Below are positions 9,871 through 18,263 of a stretch of DNA of 64,000 bases, one piece after another. The notes under the pieces are model-generated. The model was not told where the DNA came from, made no database searches, and saw only the letters and a program-made list of their open reading frames with translations. Each line of letters opens with the position of its first letter. The first letter of the stretch is position 1. Origin of the DNA: Prevotella sp. (lineage in GTDB: Bacteria; Bacteroidota; Bacteroidia; Bacteroidales; Bacteroidaceae); the NCBI GenBank assembly GCA_017469955.1, contig JAFUFJ010000006.1, positions 62,001 to 126,000 on the forward strand, given 5' to 3'. A program made the position numbers and the translations under genes.

Positions 9871-11559
9871 ATGAAGAAGATATTTTTCTGCTTATCAATC
9901 GTGTCAGTTCTTTTCGCACTGACCAGTTGTGATGATTTTCTTGACAAGGAGATCACGGGCAATCCGACCGACGAGACCTATTATGATACGCAATATAAGA
10001 TGCAATCAGCCCTTGATGCCGTCTACGATGTGCTTCAGTCTGACTCCTATAATGACCAGGAATGGCGTTTTGGAGAGGCCATGGGCGACAATGTTCTTGA
10101 CGTAGATGAAGGTCTTGCTTCTCAGATGGGCCAGTTGGTCTTGTTCCGTTTCAATACGTCCAACACCTGGATTCTCCAGCGTTGGCAGGTCAATTACAAG
10201 GGCATTCACCGTGCCAATCAAGTGATTGCAAACATCAACAAAGTAAAGATTTCGTCAGATTCCTATGATGCGTACACCGCAATTCGCCGCATCTATGGTC
10301 AGGCAAAATTCTTGCGTGCGTTCTATTATTTCAATCTTGTAAAGTCCTTTGGTGGTGTTCCCATACGCCCAGAAGTAGAGGGAGTTGACAATCTTGTCCT
10401 TCCCCGTAGCACCAGAGAAGAGTGTTATGCCTATATAGAGAAAGACCTTCGCGAGGCAGCTATCATGCTTCCTGTTGCTTGGGATCAGCGTCAAACGGGC
10501 AAGGCCACGAAGGGTGCAGCCGTTGCTTTGCTGATGAAGGTTCTGATGTATCAGGCAAAACCGGGCGTACCCTCCACGAAATGGGAGGAAGTCAAGCAGC
10601 TTGGTGACTATATGGTCGCAGGCAAGTCGATGACCTATGGCGACATCCTGAAGTACGACGGCAGCGAAGACTGGGAAACCCTTCGCCAGCGTTTGTGGTT
10701 CAAGCCTCAGGCCTTGAACACAGGCGGTGACCCATATGAGACAGCTTCGACCCCACTTGACATTGTCCATACCACCTATTCTCTGGCCTATACTGACTTC
10801 TATGGCAATCCTTTGCATAGCGGCGACAAGTGGGCTTACGTCTATCAGTGGTATTCTGACGGTGAGTTCTGCAAAGGCTCTGTCTTTGAAGTAGTGTTCA
10901 AGGAGAGTGGCGACGGAACTGGTGGCGACACTAATGAAGGCGCAGGCATCGAGCATTTCGATGTCGGAACGGTAGCCATGTATGGTACCAATGACCTTGT
11001 TACCAACCTGTTCGGTACCGATCCTCGCAAGAACTTCGTCATCCATCATCAGGAGAACACTCCAGATGGTGAAATGTGGCAGGGTGGAGAAGGCCGTTAT
11101 GTCTCCCTCAAGTGGTACACTCCCAAGAAAGACAAGCCACAGAATGCCGGCGACAATGGACGCAACCGCCGTGTCATCCGTTATGCTGAAGTCGTGCTGA
11201 CCTATGCCGAAGCCCTTAATGAGTGTGGCTATCGTGAAGAGGCCCTCACCCAGTTGAACCGTTGCAAGGCTCAGGTCAACACCATCAACACCAGTTCTGC
11301 TCTCTATGTAGCTGGTGGAGAAGGCAGTATTCGCAATCAGATCTGGACCGAACGCAACATGGAAATGGCCTACGAGTGGGACCGTTATTTCGACATCGTG
11401 CGCCAAGGTCGTGCCCATACTGTCATGCATGCCTTCGGTCGCAACCGCCCGAACGGACGCGGAAACTCTTTCCGTCAGGGCGTACATGAGCTGCTTCCTA
11501 TTCCACAAACGGAAATAGACCTCTCGAATGGTGTCTTAGAACAGAACTTCGGATATTAA
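9871..11559 (+). CDS. SusD-like starch/glycan-binding lipoprotein (first pair)
   Basis: 562-aa surface lipoprotein that caps the SusC barrel and captures oligosaccharides. The lipobox cysteine is C20 (ALTSCDDFLDKE). The N-terminal TPR-like helical region contains IRRIYGQAKFLRAFYYFNLV, typical of RagB/SusD. The C-terminal part has the NRRVIRYAEVVLTYAEALNECG and ELLPIPQTEIDLSNGVLEQN signatures. Directly downstream of its SusC partner, so probably cotranscribed. Confidence 0.95.
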   Translation: MKKIFFCLSIVSVLFALTSCDDFLDKEITGNPTDETYYDTQYKMQSALDAVYDVLQSDSYNDQEWRFGEAMGDNVLDVDEGLASQMGQLVLFRFNTSNTWILQRWQVNYKGIHRANQVIANINKVKISSDSYDAYTAIRRIYGQAKFLRAFYYFNLVKSFGGVPIRPEVEGVDNLVLPRSTREECYAYIEKDLREAAIMLPVAWDQRQTGKATKGAAVALLMKVLMYQAKPGVPSTKWEEVKQLGDYMVAGKSMTYGDILKYDGSEDWETLRQRLWFKPQALNTGGDPYETASTPLDIVHTTYSLAYTDFYGNPLHSGDKWAYVYQWYSDGEFCKGSVFEVVFKESGDGTGGDTNEGAGIEHFDVGTVAMYGTNDLVTNLFGTDPRKNFVIHHQENTPDGEMWQGGEGRYVSLKWYTPKKDKPQNAGDNGRNRRVIRYAEVVLTYAEALNECGYREEALTQLNRCKAQVNTINTSSALYVAGGEGSIRNQIWTERNMEMAYEWDRYFDIVRQGRAHTVMHAFGRNRPNGRGNSFRQGVHELLPIPQTEIDLSNGVLEQNFGY

Positions 11560-11585
11560 CAGAATCTTGAAAAAAGTTTTTTACG

Positions 11586-12566
11586 ATGAAAAAATATATG
11601 ATGTTTTTATCGGCACTGGTGATGGCCATTCTGTTGCCATCGTGCAGTGACGACAATCAGGAAGCCCGCACTCCCGTGGCATCCTATACCGTGAACTCCA
11701 CCACGTTGCACATCAACGAGTCGATGGAGATTGACTTTACGGGCGTAGCCGACCAAGTGATCATCTTCCCCGGCGACAACCTGCATGAGTATGTCAAGCG
11801 TGCAGAAAGCCACACTGGTTATGTTGTCAACAAGGGAGTCTTCACCTATTCCTATTCTACTCCTGGTGTTTACCATGTGACCATCATAGCTTCGACCTAT
11901 GACACCTACCTTGGCGAGAACCTTCAGACTGCCATTGCCGAGTTTGATGTCACGGTCATCGACGATGTGACCACTATCGATGGCATCATGTCAAGCATCA
12001 ACCCCAATGAGTATTATGCCGAATTGGTGAATGAGAGCGACTGGGTTTTGCGTCTTCCTACGAAGCAAGTCTACAATGGTCGCGAGGCAGTTCTCAATGC
12101 CACTCGTCAGCGACTCACCATCACGGTGGCCTCCGATTCGTCGAAGATCTATGTGGACGATGTTGAATATTCGGCACGTACCAACTACAACCTCACCCTT
12201 CCTCACGACATCCGCGTGGTGGCTTATTCGGGCGATGAGCGTTCCTACAAGCTCTATACGCTCATCTATCCTGAGTTCACTTCGCTCACTACTGGAGCAG
12301 GCAAGGCAGCAACGACGCTCACCCGCACTCCCTATTATCAGGACTTGCTCACCTATACACTCTCGGTTCCCGAATCAGAACTGAGCAGTGTGGTGCTCAA
12401 CTACACGGTTGACAGTCAGGTGAAGTTCTGCGTCAACGGAACGGAAGTAGCCAGCGGGACAGCCATTGATCTCACAGATGCCACGGCAGAATACACGCTT
12501 GTTCGCACCTTTGACGGCCGCGACGACCTGAAAGCTGTCACGCGCATCGTGTTCGAAACGAAGTAA
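11586..12566 (+). CDS. Surface lipoprotein in SGBP position, PKD-like domain
   Basis: 326 aa with lipobox cysteine C20 (LLPSCSDDNQE). The N-terminal half has an Ig/PKD-like beta sandwich (residues about 30-130; YSYSTPGVYHVTIIAS). The C-terminal half is beta-rich and not recognised. It lies 26 bp after SusD and 20 bp before a GH93-like gene, the usual place for a SusE/SusF or surface glycan-binding protein. Glycan binding is inferred from position and lipidation, not from a known domain. Confidence 0.65.
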   Translation: MKKYMMFLSALVMAILLPSCSDDNQEARTPVASYTVNSTTLHINESMEIDFTGVADQVIIFPGDNLHEYVKRAESHTGYVVNKGVFTYSYSTPGVYHVTIIASTYDTYLGENLQTAIAEFDVTVIDDVTTIDGIMSSINPNEYYAELVNESDWVLRLPTKQVYNGREAVLNATRQRLTITVASDSSKIYVDDVEYSARTNYNLTLPHDIRVVAYSGDERSYKLYTLIYPEFTSLTTGAGKAATTLTRTPYYQDLLTYTLSVPESELSSVVLNYTVDSQVKFCVNGTEVASGTAIDLTDATAEYTLVRTFDGRDDLKAVTRIVFETK

Positions 12567-12586
12567 TCCGTTAGCAATCAACCGTT

Positions 12587-14566
12587 ATGATGATGAATTT
12601 CCGTCAACGACATATTGTCTTCCAACGGACGTTGGTTTTAGTCTTTTTATTGACACTCCCTGCCCTTTTGTGGGCAGGGAATGTCGCTCCTTATCAGGGA
12701 TCGCGCATTTTCTGGGACCTTTCGAGCCGTTCTACCGTGTTTTCCACGGGTTGGTATGCCCGCGCCACTCAGCTTCAAGACGGTCGTCTGATGGCAGTCT
12801 GCGAGAGTGGCGGTATCGCCGTGACCTACAGTAGCGACAAAGGAGCCTCGTGGAGCTCACCTGAGAAGATTGCAATGGCCCACGACAATATCAATATGTG
12901 TACTCCTGATGTGCTGCAACTCTCTGACGGAACCATCATCGTGACCTATAATCCTCGTCCAAAAGAGCCCTATACCACCGACAGAAAGTTCGGTATTCGC
13001 TGCAAGAGAAGTACCGACAACGGGCGTACCTGGGGGCCGGAAATCTTTGTATATGATGCCCAGCATACCTTTGGAGACGGCTGTTGGGAGCCTACGTTGA
13101 TGGAGCTTCCCTCGGGCGAGCTGCAGCTCTATTTCTCCAATGAAGGCATCTATACCTCCTCCAACGAGCAGGATATCTCCGTGTGCCGTTCGTTTGACGG
13201 CGGACTTTCGTGGTCAGAGCCCGAGATAGTGTGCTTCCGTGCAGGCTATCGCGACGGCATGCCTTGTCCTGTTCTCTTGAAAGACCAGTCGGAAATCGTC
13301 GTCATCATCGAAGACAACGGATGGCCTGGCGTGGGCGATTTCTTCCCCACGACGGTGCGCTGTCCCTTGGAAACCAACTGGCAGGGCTATTTTGTCGACG
13401 GCACGAGTCCCAACCGTGCAAAGACGCTCGACTTCGCCTATTGCCCTAATGCCACAGGCGGGGCACCTTATTTGCGCGTCTTGCCGTGGGGCGAGACAGT
13501 CATGTCCTATCAGTCAGCCTATGGCCGGTCGGGCAAGTTGTCGATGTATGTAGCCCTGGGCAACGAGGAAGCCCGTTCGTTCAAGTCCATGCAGCACCCG
13601 TTTATCGTCGGCGACGAGCAGACCGTGATGTGGAATTCACTCTGTGTTCTCGACACAGGCGTGGTGGCAGCCGTCGGTGGTGTGGGCAATAGTATTGAGA
13701 TGATCAAGGGCTATCCCATACAGACCTTCCAGGCTCCCTATGCCCATCCTGTGGTCAATGGCAAGATTGCCCGCGCTGAAGGCTACTTCAACCTGCTCGG
13801 AGCCCAGGTGAAGATGGGTGTGGAGAGTGGCGTTCAGACCACGGCCGACTTTGCCTACGATCGCGACTCGCTCTATTTTGTCGCCCGCGTGCTTGACCGA
13901 ACCCAGAATGCCTTGCCCGGACTCAGTGGCGACGGAGTGACCCTTCTGCTCGATGTTGCTGACCGTTGTGGGGTGTCTCCCCTCGATGGCATGTACCGTT
14001 ATTTCTTCCGTTTAGAAGGTACCTCCATGCTTTACAAGGGCAGCGACGAGCGCCTTCGCTGGCTGACCAGCACCGACAACCATTCGCGCTTGGCCGTCTC
14101 GACCGCCACATCCTATTATATTCTCGAGGCAGCCATTCCCTGGACTGACTTAGGATGTGCAGTGGCGCCCGCAGGAAAGTCGCTGCGTGTCAACATCGAA
14201 CTGCAGGACAACCGGGGCGGTTCGCCCAGCATCGTCTCAGAATCCATTGTCGATTCCGACACCAAAGCCTCCTGGACGTGGATGCCTCTCTATCTGCAGC
14301 CCTCTGAGGAGATGAGCATCGACGCCCAGTCTGCAGCCTCCGGCGACGGCGTTTCGATGAAGTTGCAGGGCAGAACGGTCGTGATTGAAAGTCCTCAACC
14401 CCTGCTTTCGGCCTCGGCCCATACCACAGCCGGACAGCTGGTCGGCAAGGCTTCAGGACCGTCGACATCGCTGAAGCTCGACATCCGCGGAGCCAAAACC
14501 GTCGTCGTCAGTTGCCGGTTGGCCGACGGAACGGCCGTTTCGCGCACCTTGACAACAGCTCCTTAG
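12587..14566 (+). CDS. Sialidase-fold (GH93/BNR-like) enzyme with CBM9-like domain, copy A
   Basis: 659 aa with signal peptide. The N-terminal six-blade propeller (about 35-390) carries Asp-box motifs (SSDKGASW, STDNGRTW, SFDGGLSW), and a CBM9/DOMON-like beta sandwich follows (about 400-580; TTADFAYDRDSLYFVARVLD and WTWMPLYLQ). WEPTLMELPSGELQLYF and VIIEDNGWPG are conserved in all three window paralogues, and their glutamates are candidate catalytic residues. WEP resembles GH93 exo-arabinanases. The sialidase arginine triad is not obvious, so GH33 is less likely. Three in-frame ATGs begin the gene; the first is used. Confidence 0.65.
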   Translation: MMMNFRQRHIVFQRTLVLVFLLTLPALLWAGNVAPYQGSRIFWDLSSRSTVFSTGWYARATQLQDGRLMAVCESGGIAVTYSSDKGASWSSPEKIAMAHDNINMCTPDVLQLSDGTIIVTYNPRPKEPYTTDRKFGIRCKRSTDNGRTWGPEIFVYDAQHTFGDGCWEPTLMELPSGELQLYFSNEGIYTSSNEQDISVCRSFDGGLSWSEPEIVCFRAGYRDGMPCPVLLKDQSEIVVIIEDNGWPGVGDFFPTTVRCPLETNWQGYFVDGTSPNRAKTLDFAYCPNATGGAPYLRVLPWGETVMSYQSAYGRSGKLSMYVALGNEEARSFKSMQHPFIVGDEQTVMWNSLCVLDTGVVAAVGGVGNSIEMIKGYPIQTFQAPYAHPVVNGKIARAEGYFNLLGAQVKMGVESGVQTTADFAYDRDSLYFVARVLDRTQNALPGLSGDGVTLLLDVADRCGVSPLDGMYRYFFRLEGTSMLYKGSDERLRWLTSTDNHSRLAVSTATSYYILEAAIPWTDLGCAVAPAGKSLRVNIELQDNRGGSPSIVSESIVDSDTKASWTWMPLYLQPSEEMSIDAQSAASGDGVSMKLQGRTVVIESPQPLLSASAHTTAGQLVGKASGPSTSLKLDIRGAKTVVVSCRLADGTAVSRTLTTAP

Positions 14567-14939
14567 TCTCTGACAGCACAATAAAACGGCCATAAATAGC
14601 GTTAGTAAGAAAACAGACAGGACGGCCTTCTTTCCGTGCCGGCTGCCGATGGTCGCCGAGAAAGCTATCCTTTCAGGTCGAGAAATCATAGGCTTATGGG
14701 CAAGAAAGGATAGAGTTATTGGCAAGAAAACTATGACTTCTCAGGCTAAAGTCATAGCTTTCTCAACGAGAAGGGTGGGGCAGGCCGGACAGAAGGCTTT
14801 CCATTGGCCGTCACGAAGACTGCCGTCGACCTCCTCAGACGCGTGCCTTCCCGGCTTTTGCCATACGGACCCCCCGCGTATTTCAGCCGAAAAACGAAGA
14901 GAACAGAAAGAACACCAACAGCTATACAACACAAAGAAA
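14567..14939. other. Intergenic region carrying repeat copy 2, no gene
   Basis: A 373-bp gap. An open frame extends left from the downstream gene to 14649, but it crosses the 107-bp repeat and has no signal peptide until the ATG at 14940. I therefore treat the gap as non-coding. No clear promoter box or terminator is seen. Confidence 0.6.
14658..14764 (+). repeat. 107-bp pentadyad repeat, copy 2
   Basis: Same frame as the other copies: GAG, five 13-mers with 9-bp spacers, CTC. Units: AAAGCTATCCTTT, AAATCATAGGCTT, AAAGGATAGAGTT, AAAACTATGACTT, AAGTCATAGCTTT. Closest to copy 5 and to the reverse complement of copy 3. Located 92 bp after a GH93-like gene and 176 bp before the GDPD gene. Confidence 0.9.
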
Positions 14940-17900
14940 ATGGAAACGATATCAAGAAAACGAATAGTGAGACTCTCAATCATTGTCTCCTTGCTGCTTT
15001 TCGCAACGATGAAAACGGCTGCCGACAATGCTCCCGAGGCAACACTTCTCAACGTAGTCTTCAACCTTGACGGGACGGCCACCGACGTTTCTCCCATGCA
15101 CAACACCATTGTCAGCGTCGGAAGAACCAATACGCAGAACTATTACAACGAGCTGTACGATAGCAATGTTGCATCGTTCAGCAACACGTGGGGTGGCGCC
15201 ACGGCCAGCTATTACCGCATTGACTACAGTGCAAACACCGACTTCCGCAACGCCCTTGCCGACGGACATAGCCTTGAAATGCTCGTCTGCCCCAACTATA
15301 GCGGTACCATTGCCAACGTAGAAGCAAAACCCTTCTCTTCGCATCAGGCAGGCGGAACGGGCCTGATGGTCTCTACTGTCAGTGGCGAGCGCAGGAATGA
15401 ATTCACGTTCCTTCCCAACGTCTCCACCACAGGCAGCAGCAATTGGATATGGTGTACTTCGGGTGTTGTGCCGAAGTCGCAAGTATATTACCACGTTGTA
15501 GGCGTATGGGACAAGGAGCAAGGCAAGGCCCGCGTCTATGTTGACGGGCAGCTCTGCAAGGAAACCGATGCCAACGGCACCTTCCGCTTTCCCTCTTCTG
15601 GAGCCAACTGGTTCTGCATCGGTGGCGATGCCGCACCCAACAATGCCGAGTTGGGATGGGCCGGCGATATCGCCATCGCACGCATCTACGACCAACCCCT
15701 GACACAAGCCGAGGTAGAAGCTTTATGGGCAGTCGTAAAAGCCAAGCAAGACAACGCCCAATCACCATTGGCTACGGAGGTCTCTTGTCTGAGTGGTCTG
15801 CGTACCTACACAGGAGCCATCTATAGAATCTACGGAAAAGGCTTTGAGACCGGCGACCAGCTCCGCGTCGTTTCGTCGTCCGACGAAGAACGCTTCTACA
15901 CCCTTCCTGTCACCATTGTTGACGAAGGCATCGATGTAGTCATGCCCGAAGGCATCTTGTCAGACGACTATGTGCTGACCCTTCAGCGCGAAAACCGTGA
16001 GCAAAGACTGGGGGTCGTAGCCTTTGTCGTTTCCGGCAACATGCCGAAAGGGGCCGAAACCATTGCCCATCGCGGCTATTGGAACATCGAAGGATCGGCT
16101 CAGAACTCGCGCTCTTCGCTGCAAAATGCCCTTGATGCCGATGTCTATGCATCAGAAATCGACGTGTGGATCACCACCGACGGCCATCTGATGGTCAACC
16201 ATGACGCATCGTTTAGTGGCGTAACCATCGAGAATGCCACCTATGAGCAATGCAAATCGCTCACACTGGCCAACGGAGAAACGATGCCCGAACTGCAGGA
16301 ACTGCTGCAGATGCTCAAACAGTCAGACCGCCATACCTTGCTCAGGATAGAAATAAAAACCCACGCCAGCGAAGCAAGAGGCAAGGCTTGTGTGGCAGCA
16401 ACCGTACAAGCCGTGAAGGAAGCCGGCCTGCAAGAGCGCGTGGAATATATCGGATTCAGCCTTGCATTGTGCCGGGAACTGCTGGCATGCGACCCCACTG
16501 CTGTCGTCGGATACCTCAATGGCGACCTCGATCCCGATGCTCTTTTCTCCAACGGGCTGAGGATAATGGACTATTCCATCAGCGTCACCCGCAACCATCC
16601 CGCATGGATCACGCGCGCACATCAGCTCGGAATACTCTGTGACACGTGGACTGTCGATGCCACAACCGACCTGGTAGAGATGCACAACATGGGTCTTGAT
16701 TTTGTTACAACCAATAATCCGACAGCCTGCCAACAGATAGGTTTCTACTATCAGCGCAACTATAAAGAGCCGGAAGTGGGCCAACAGGTGGAGAAACCTG
16801 TGGCCGACGTGCTTGACATTGTGTTCAAGGCCGACGGTACGGTGGCCGACATCTCGAAGATGAAAAACACCGTCCAGGTCGTTTCTTCCGACAATACAAC
16901 AGTACCAGTCGAGTATAGCGAAGTGTTCGGACGCTATGTTGCCAACCTGAAGGCACCCAACTGGGGTGGTGCACCCACAGCATATTGTCGCGTCGACTTT
17001 GCCGACAATGAGGCATTTCGCAATGCCTTGGCCGACGGACACACGCTCGAAGTGGTGTTCAAGGCTACCTATAGCGGGACAATCCCCAATGCCGAGGCCA
17101 AGCCTTTTGCTGCCCATCAGGCAGGCGGAACGGGCTTTCTGATCTCAAACATCAGTGGAGTCCGGCGCAACGAGCTTACCTTCCTGCCCAATGTTTCAAC
17201 CACAGGCAGCAGTAACTGGGTATGGTGTACGTCGGGAGTCGTGCCACAGTCTGACGTCTATTACCATGTTGTCGGTGTATGGGACAAAGAAAATAAGACA
17301 GCCAAGGTTTATGTCAACGGCGTGCTCTGTAACACAATAGCAGCCAATGGCTCAATGGTTTTCCCGCCATCGGCAGCCAGTTGGTTCTGCATCGGTGGCG
17401 ATGCTGCCGGTTCAGGCAAAGCCGAGCAGGGCGGACCTTTCCAGATAGTCACGGCGAGAGTGTATGACAAACCGCTTTCCGACGACGAAGTCAATACCCT
17501 TTGGGACATCTCTGCCGACCTGCCCGTGCTCGATGAAGCGACAGATAATACGGATGTTATTGAGGCAAGGGCAGGGGCTTCAGGCGTTGTACTGAAGCGC
17601 TCAGTCGAGAAAGACACATGGAACACGGTGGTCTTGCCCTTTGACATGTCGCAGGAACAGGTGGAAGAAGTGTTTGGAGAAGGCTCCTTGGTAGCCGTTA
17701 TTGATCAGGCCTCTTCTTCAGAAGACGGCATCTTGTTTAAGACCACGGACAGGATTGCGGCTGGCAGGCCTTGTCTGTTGAAGCCGACAAGAGACCTTTC
17801 TTCTGCAGAATCTGTAGGCATAGCCAATGTCGTTGTCAAAGGAGAAGCCCCGGAAGCCGATGCAATCGGAGGCAACATGCAATATGTGTTTGCAGGCATA

Positions 17901-18203
17901 TACGCTCCGGCAGTGCCGGACACAAACGACTATTTTGTAGCCTTGGGCAACTCTTTGAAGAGAAACGCTGCAGGAACCAGTTTGAAAGCATTCCGCGCTT
18001 ACTTCAAGAACTTGCAGCAAAATGGTTCTGAAACCATTGCAAAGCGGTTTGCTGTCGATGGAGATGTTCTTGGAATCATTCTCTCTGACGGTTCTGTTGA
18101 GATAGCAGAAAAGGTCTATACGCTGGGCGGACAGCAGGTCAACGGGAAGAACCTGAAGAGAGGGATATATGTAGTGAACGGCAAAAAAGTGGCCGTCAAA
18201 TGA
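14940..18203 (+). CDS. LamG-GDPD-LamG secreted phosphodiesterase with sorting tail
   Basis: 1087 aa from the ATG at 14940 (METISRKRIVRLSIIVS, signal peptide). Domains: LamG/concanavalin-like fold (about 35-262), linker with an IPT-like region, glycerophosphodiester phosphodiesterase barrel (about 370-605), a second LamG (about 624-857), a beta-rich region, and the C-terminal tail VYTLGGQQVNG...GIYVVNGKKVAVK. GDPD signature residues are present: H377 and R378 (AHRGYW), E406 and D408 (SEIDVW), H421 (NHD). The family hydrolyses glycerophosphodiesters. Here the glycan-binding domains and locus suggest a phosphodiester or glycan substitution outside the cell, which is inference. The two LamG domains are near-identical in places, indicating an internal duplication. 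Confidence 0.75.
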   Translation: METISRKRIVRLSIIVSLLLFATMKTAADNAPEATLLNVVFNLDGTATDVSPMHNTIVSVGRTNTQNYYNELYDSNVASFSNTWGGATASYYRIDYSANTDFRNALADGHSLEMLVCPNYSGTIANVEAKPFSSHQAGGTGLMVSTVSGERRNEFTFLPNVSTTGSSNWIWCTSGVVPKSQVYYHVVGVWDKEQGKARVYVDGQLCKETDANGTFRFPSSGANWFCIGGDAAPNNAELGWAGDIAIARIYDQPLTQAEVEALWAVVKAKQDNAQSPLATEVSCLSGLRTYTGAIYRIYGKGFETGDQLRVVSSSDEERFYTLPVTIVDEGIDVVMPEGILSDDYVLTLQRENREQRLGVVAFVVSGNMPKGAETIAHRGYWNIEGSAQNSRSSLQNALDADVYASEIDVWITTDGHLMVNHDASFSGVTIENATYEQCKSLTLANGETMPELQELLQMLKQSDRHTLLRIEIKTHASEARGKACVAATVQAVKEAGLQERVEYIGFSLALCRELLACDPTAVVGYLNGDLDPDALFSNGLRIMDYSISVTRNHPAWITRAHQLGILCDTWTVDATTDLVEMHNMGLDFVTTNNPTACQQIGFYYQRNYKEPEVGQQVEKPVADVLDIVFKADGTVADISKMKNTVQVVSSDNTTVPVEYSEVFGRYVANLKAPNWGGAPTAYCRVDFADNEAFRNALADGHTLEVVFKATYSGTIPNAEAKPFAAHQAGGTGFLISNISGVRRNELTFLPNVSTTGSSNWVWCTSGVVPQSDVYYHVVGVWDKENKTAKVYVNGVLCNTIAANGSMVFPPSAASWFCIGGDAAGSGKAEQGGPFQIVTARVYDKPLSDDEVNTLWDISADLPVLDEATDNTDVIEARAGASGVVLKRSVEKDTWNTVVLPFDMSQEQVEEVFGEGSLVAVIDQASSSEDGILFKTTDRIAAGRPCLLKPTRDLSSAESVGIANVVVKGEAPEADAIGGNMQYVFAGIYAPAVPDTNDYFVALGNSLKRNAAGTSLKAFRAYFKNLQQNGSETIAKRFAVDGDVLGIILSDGSVEIAEKVYTLGGQQVNGKNLKRGIYVVNGKKVAVK

Positions 18204-18224
18204 GTGAAATCGAAGAAAGTTCAC

Positions 18225-18232
18225 TATCTTTG
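18225..18232 (+). promoter_or_regulatory. Candidate -7 box for GH93-like gene B
   Basis: TATCTTTG, matching TAnnTTTG, 31 bp before the ATG at 18264. No good -33 TTTG at the usual distance, which would fall at the stop codon of the GDPD gene. Suggests a separate promoter, tentatively. Confidence 0.45.
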
Positions 18233-18263
18233 TAAGTGTTTTTCGAACTAAATATTAAGAGAT

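Noticed and set aside
10255..11508. 417-codon antisense open frame
   Set aside because: Shadow of the SusD gene, which has clear family signatures.
14649..14939. Longer N-terminus for the LamG-GDPD protein
   Set aside because: The extension reads through the 107-bp repeat and precedes a clean signal peptide starting at 14940.
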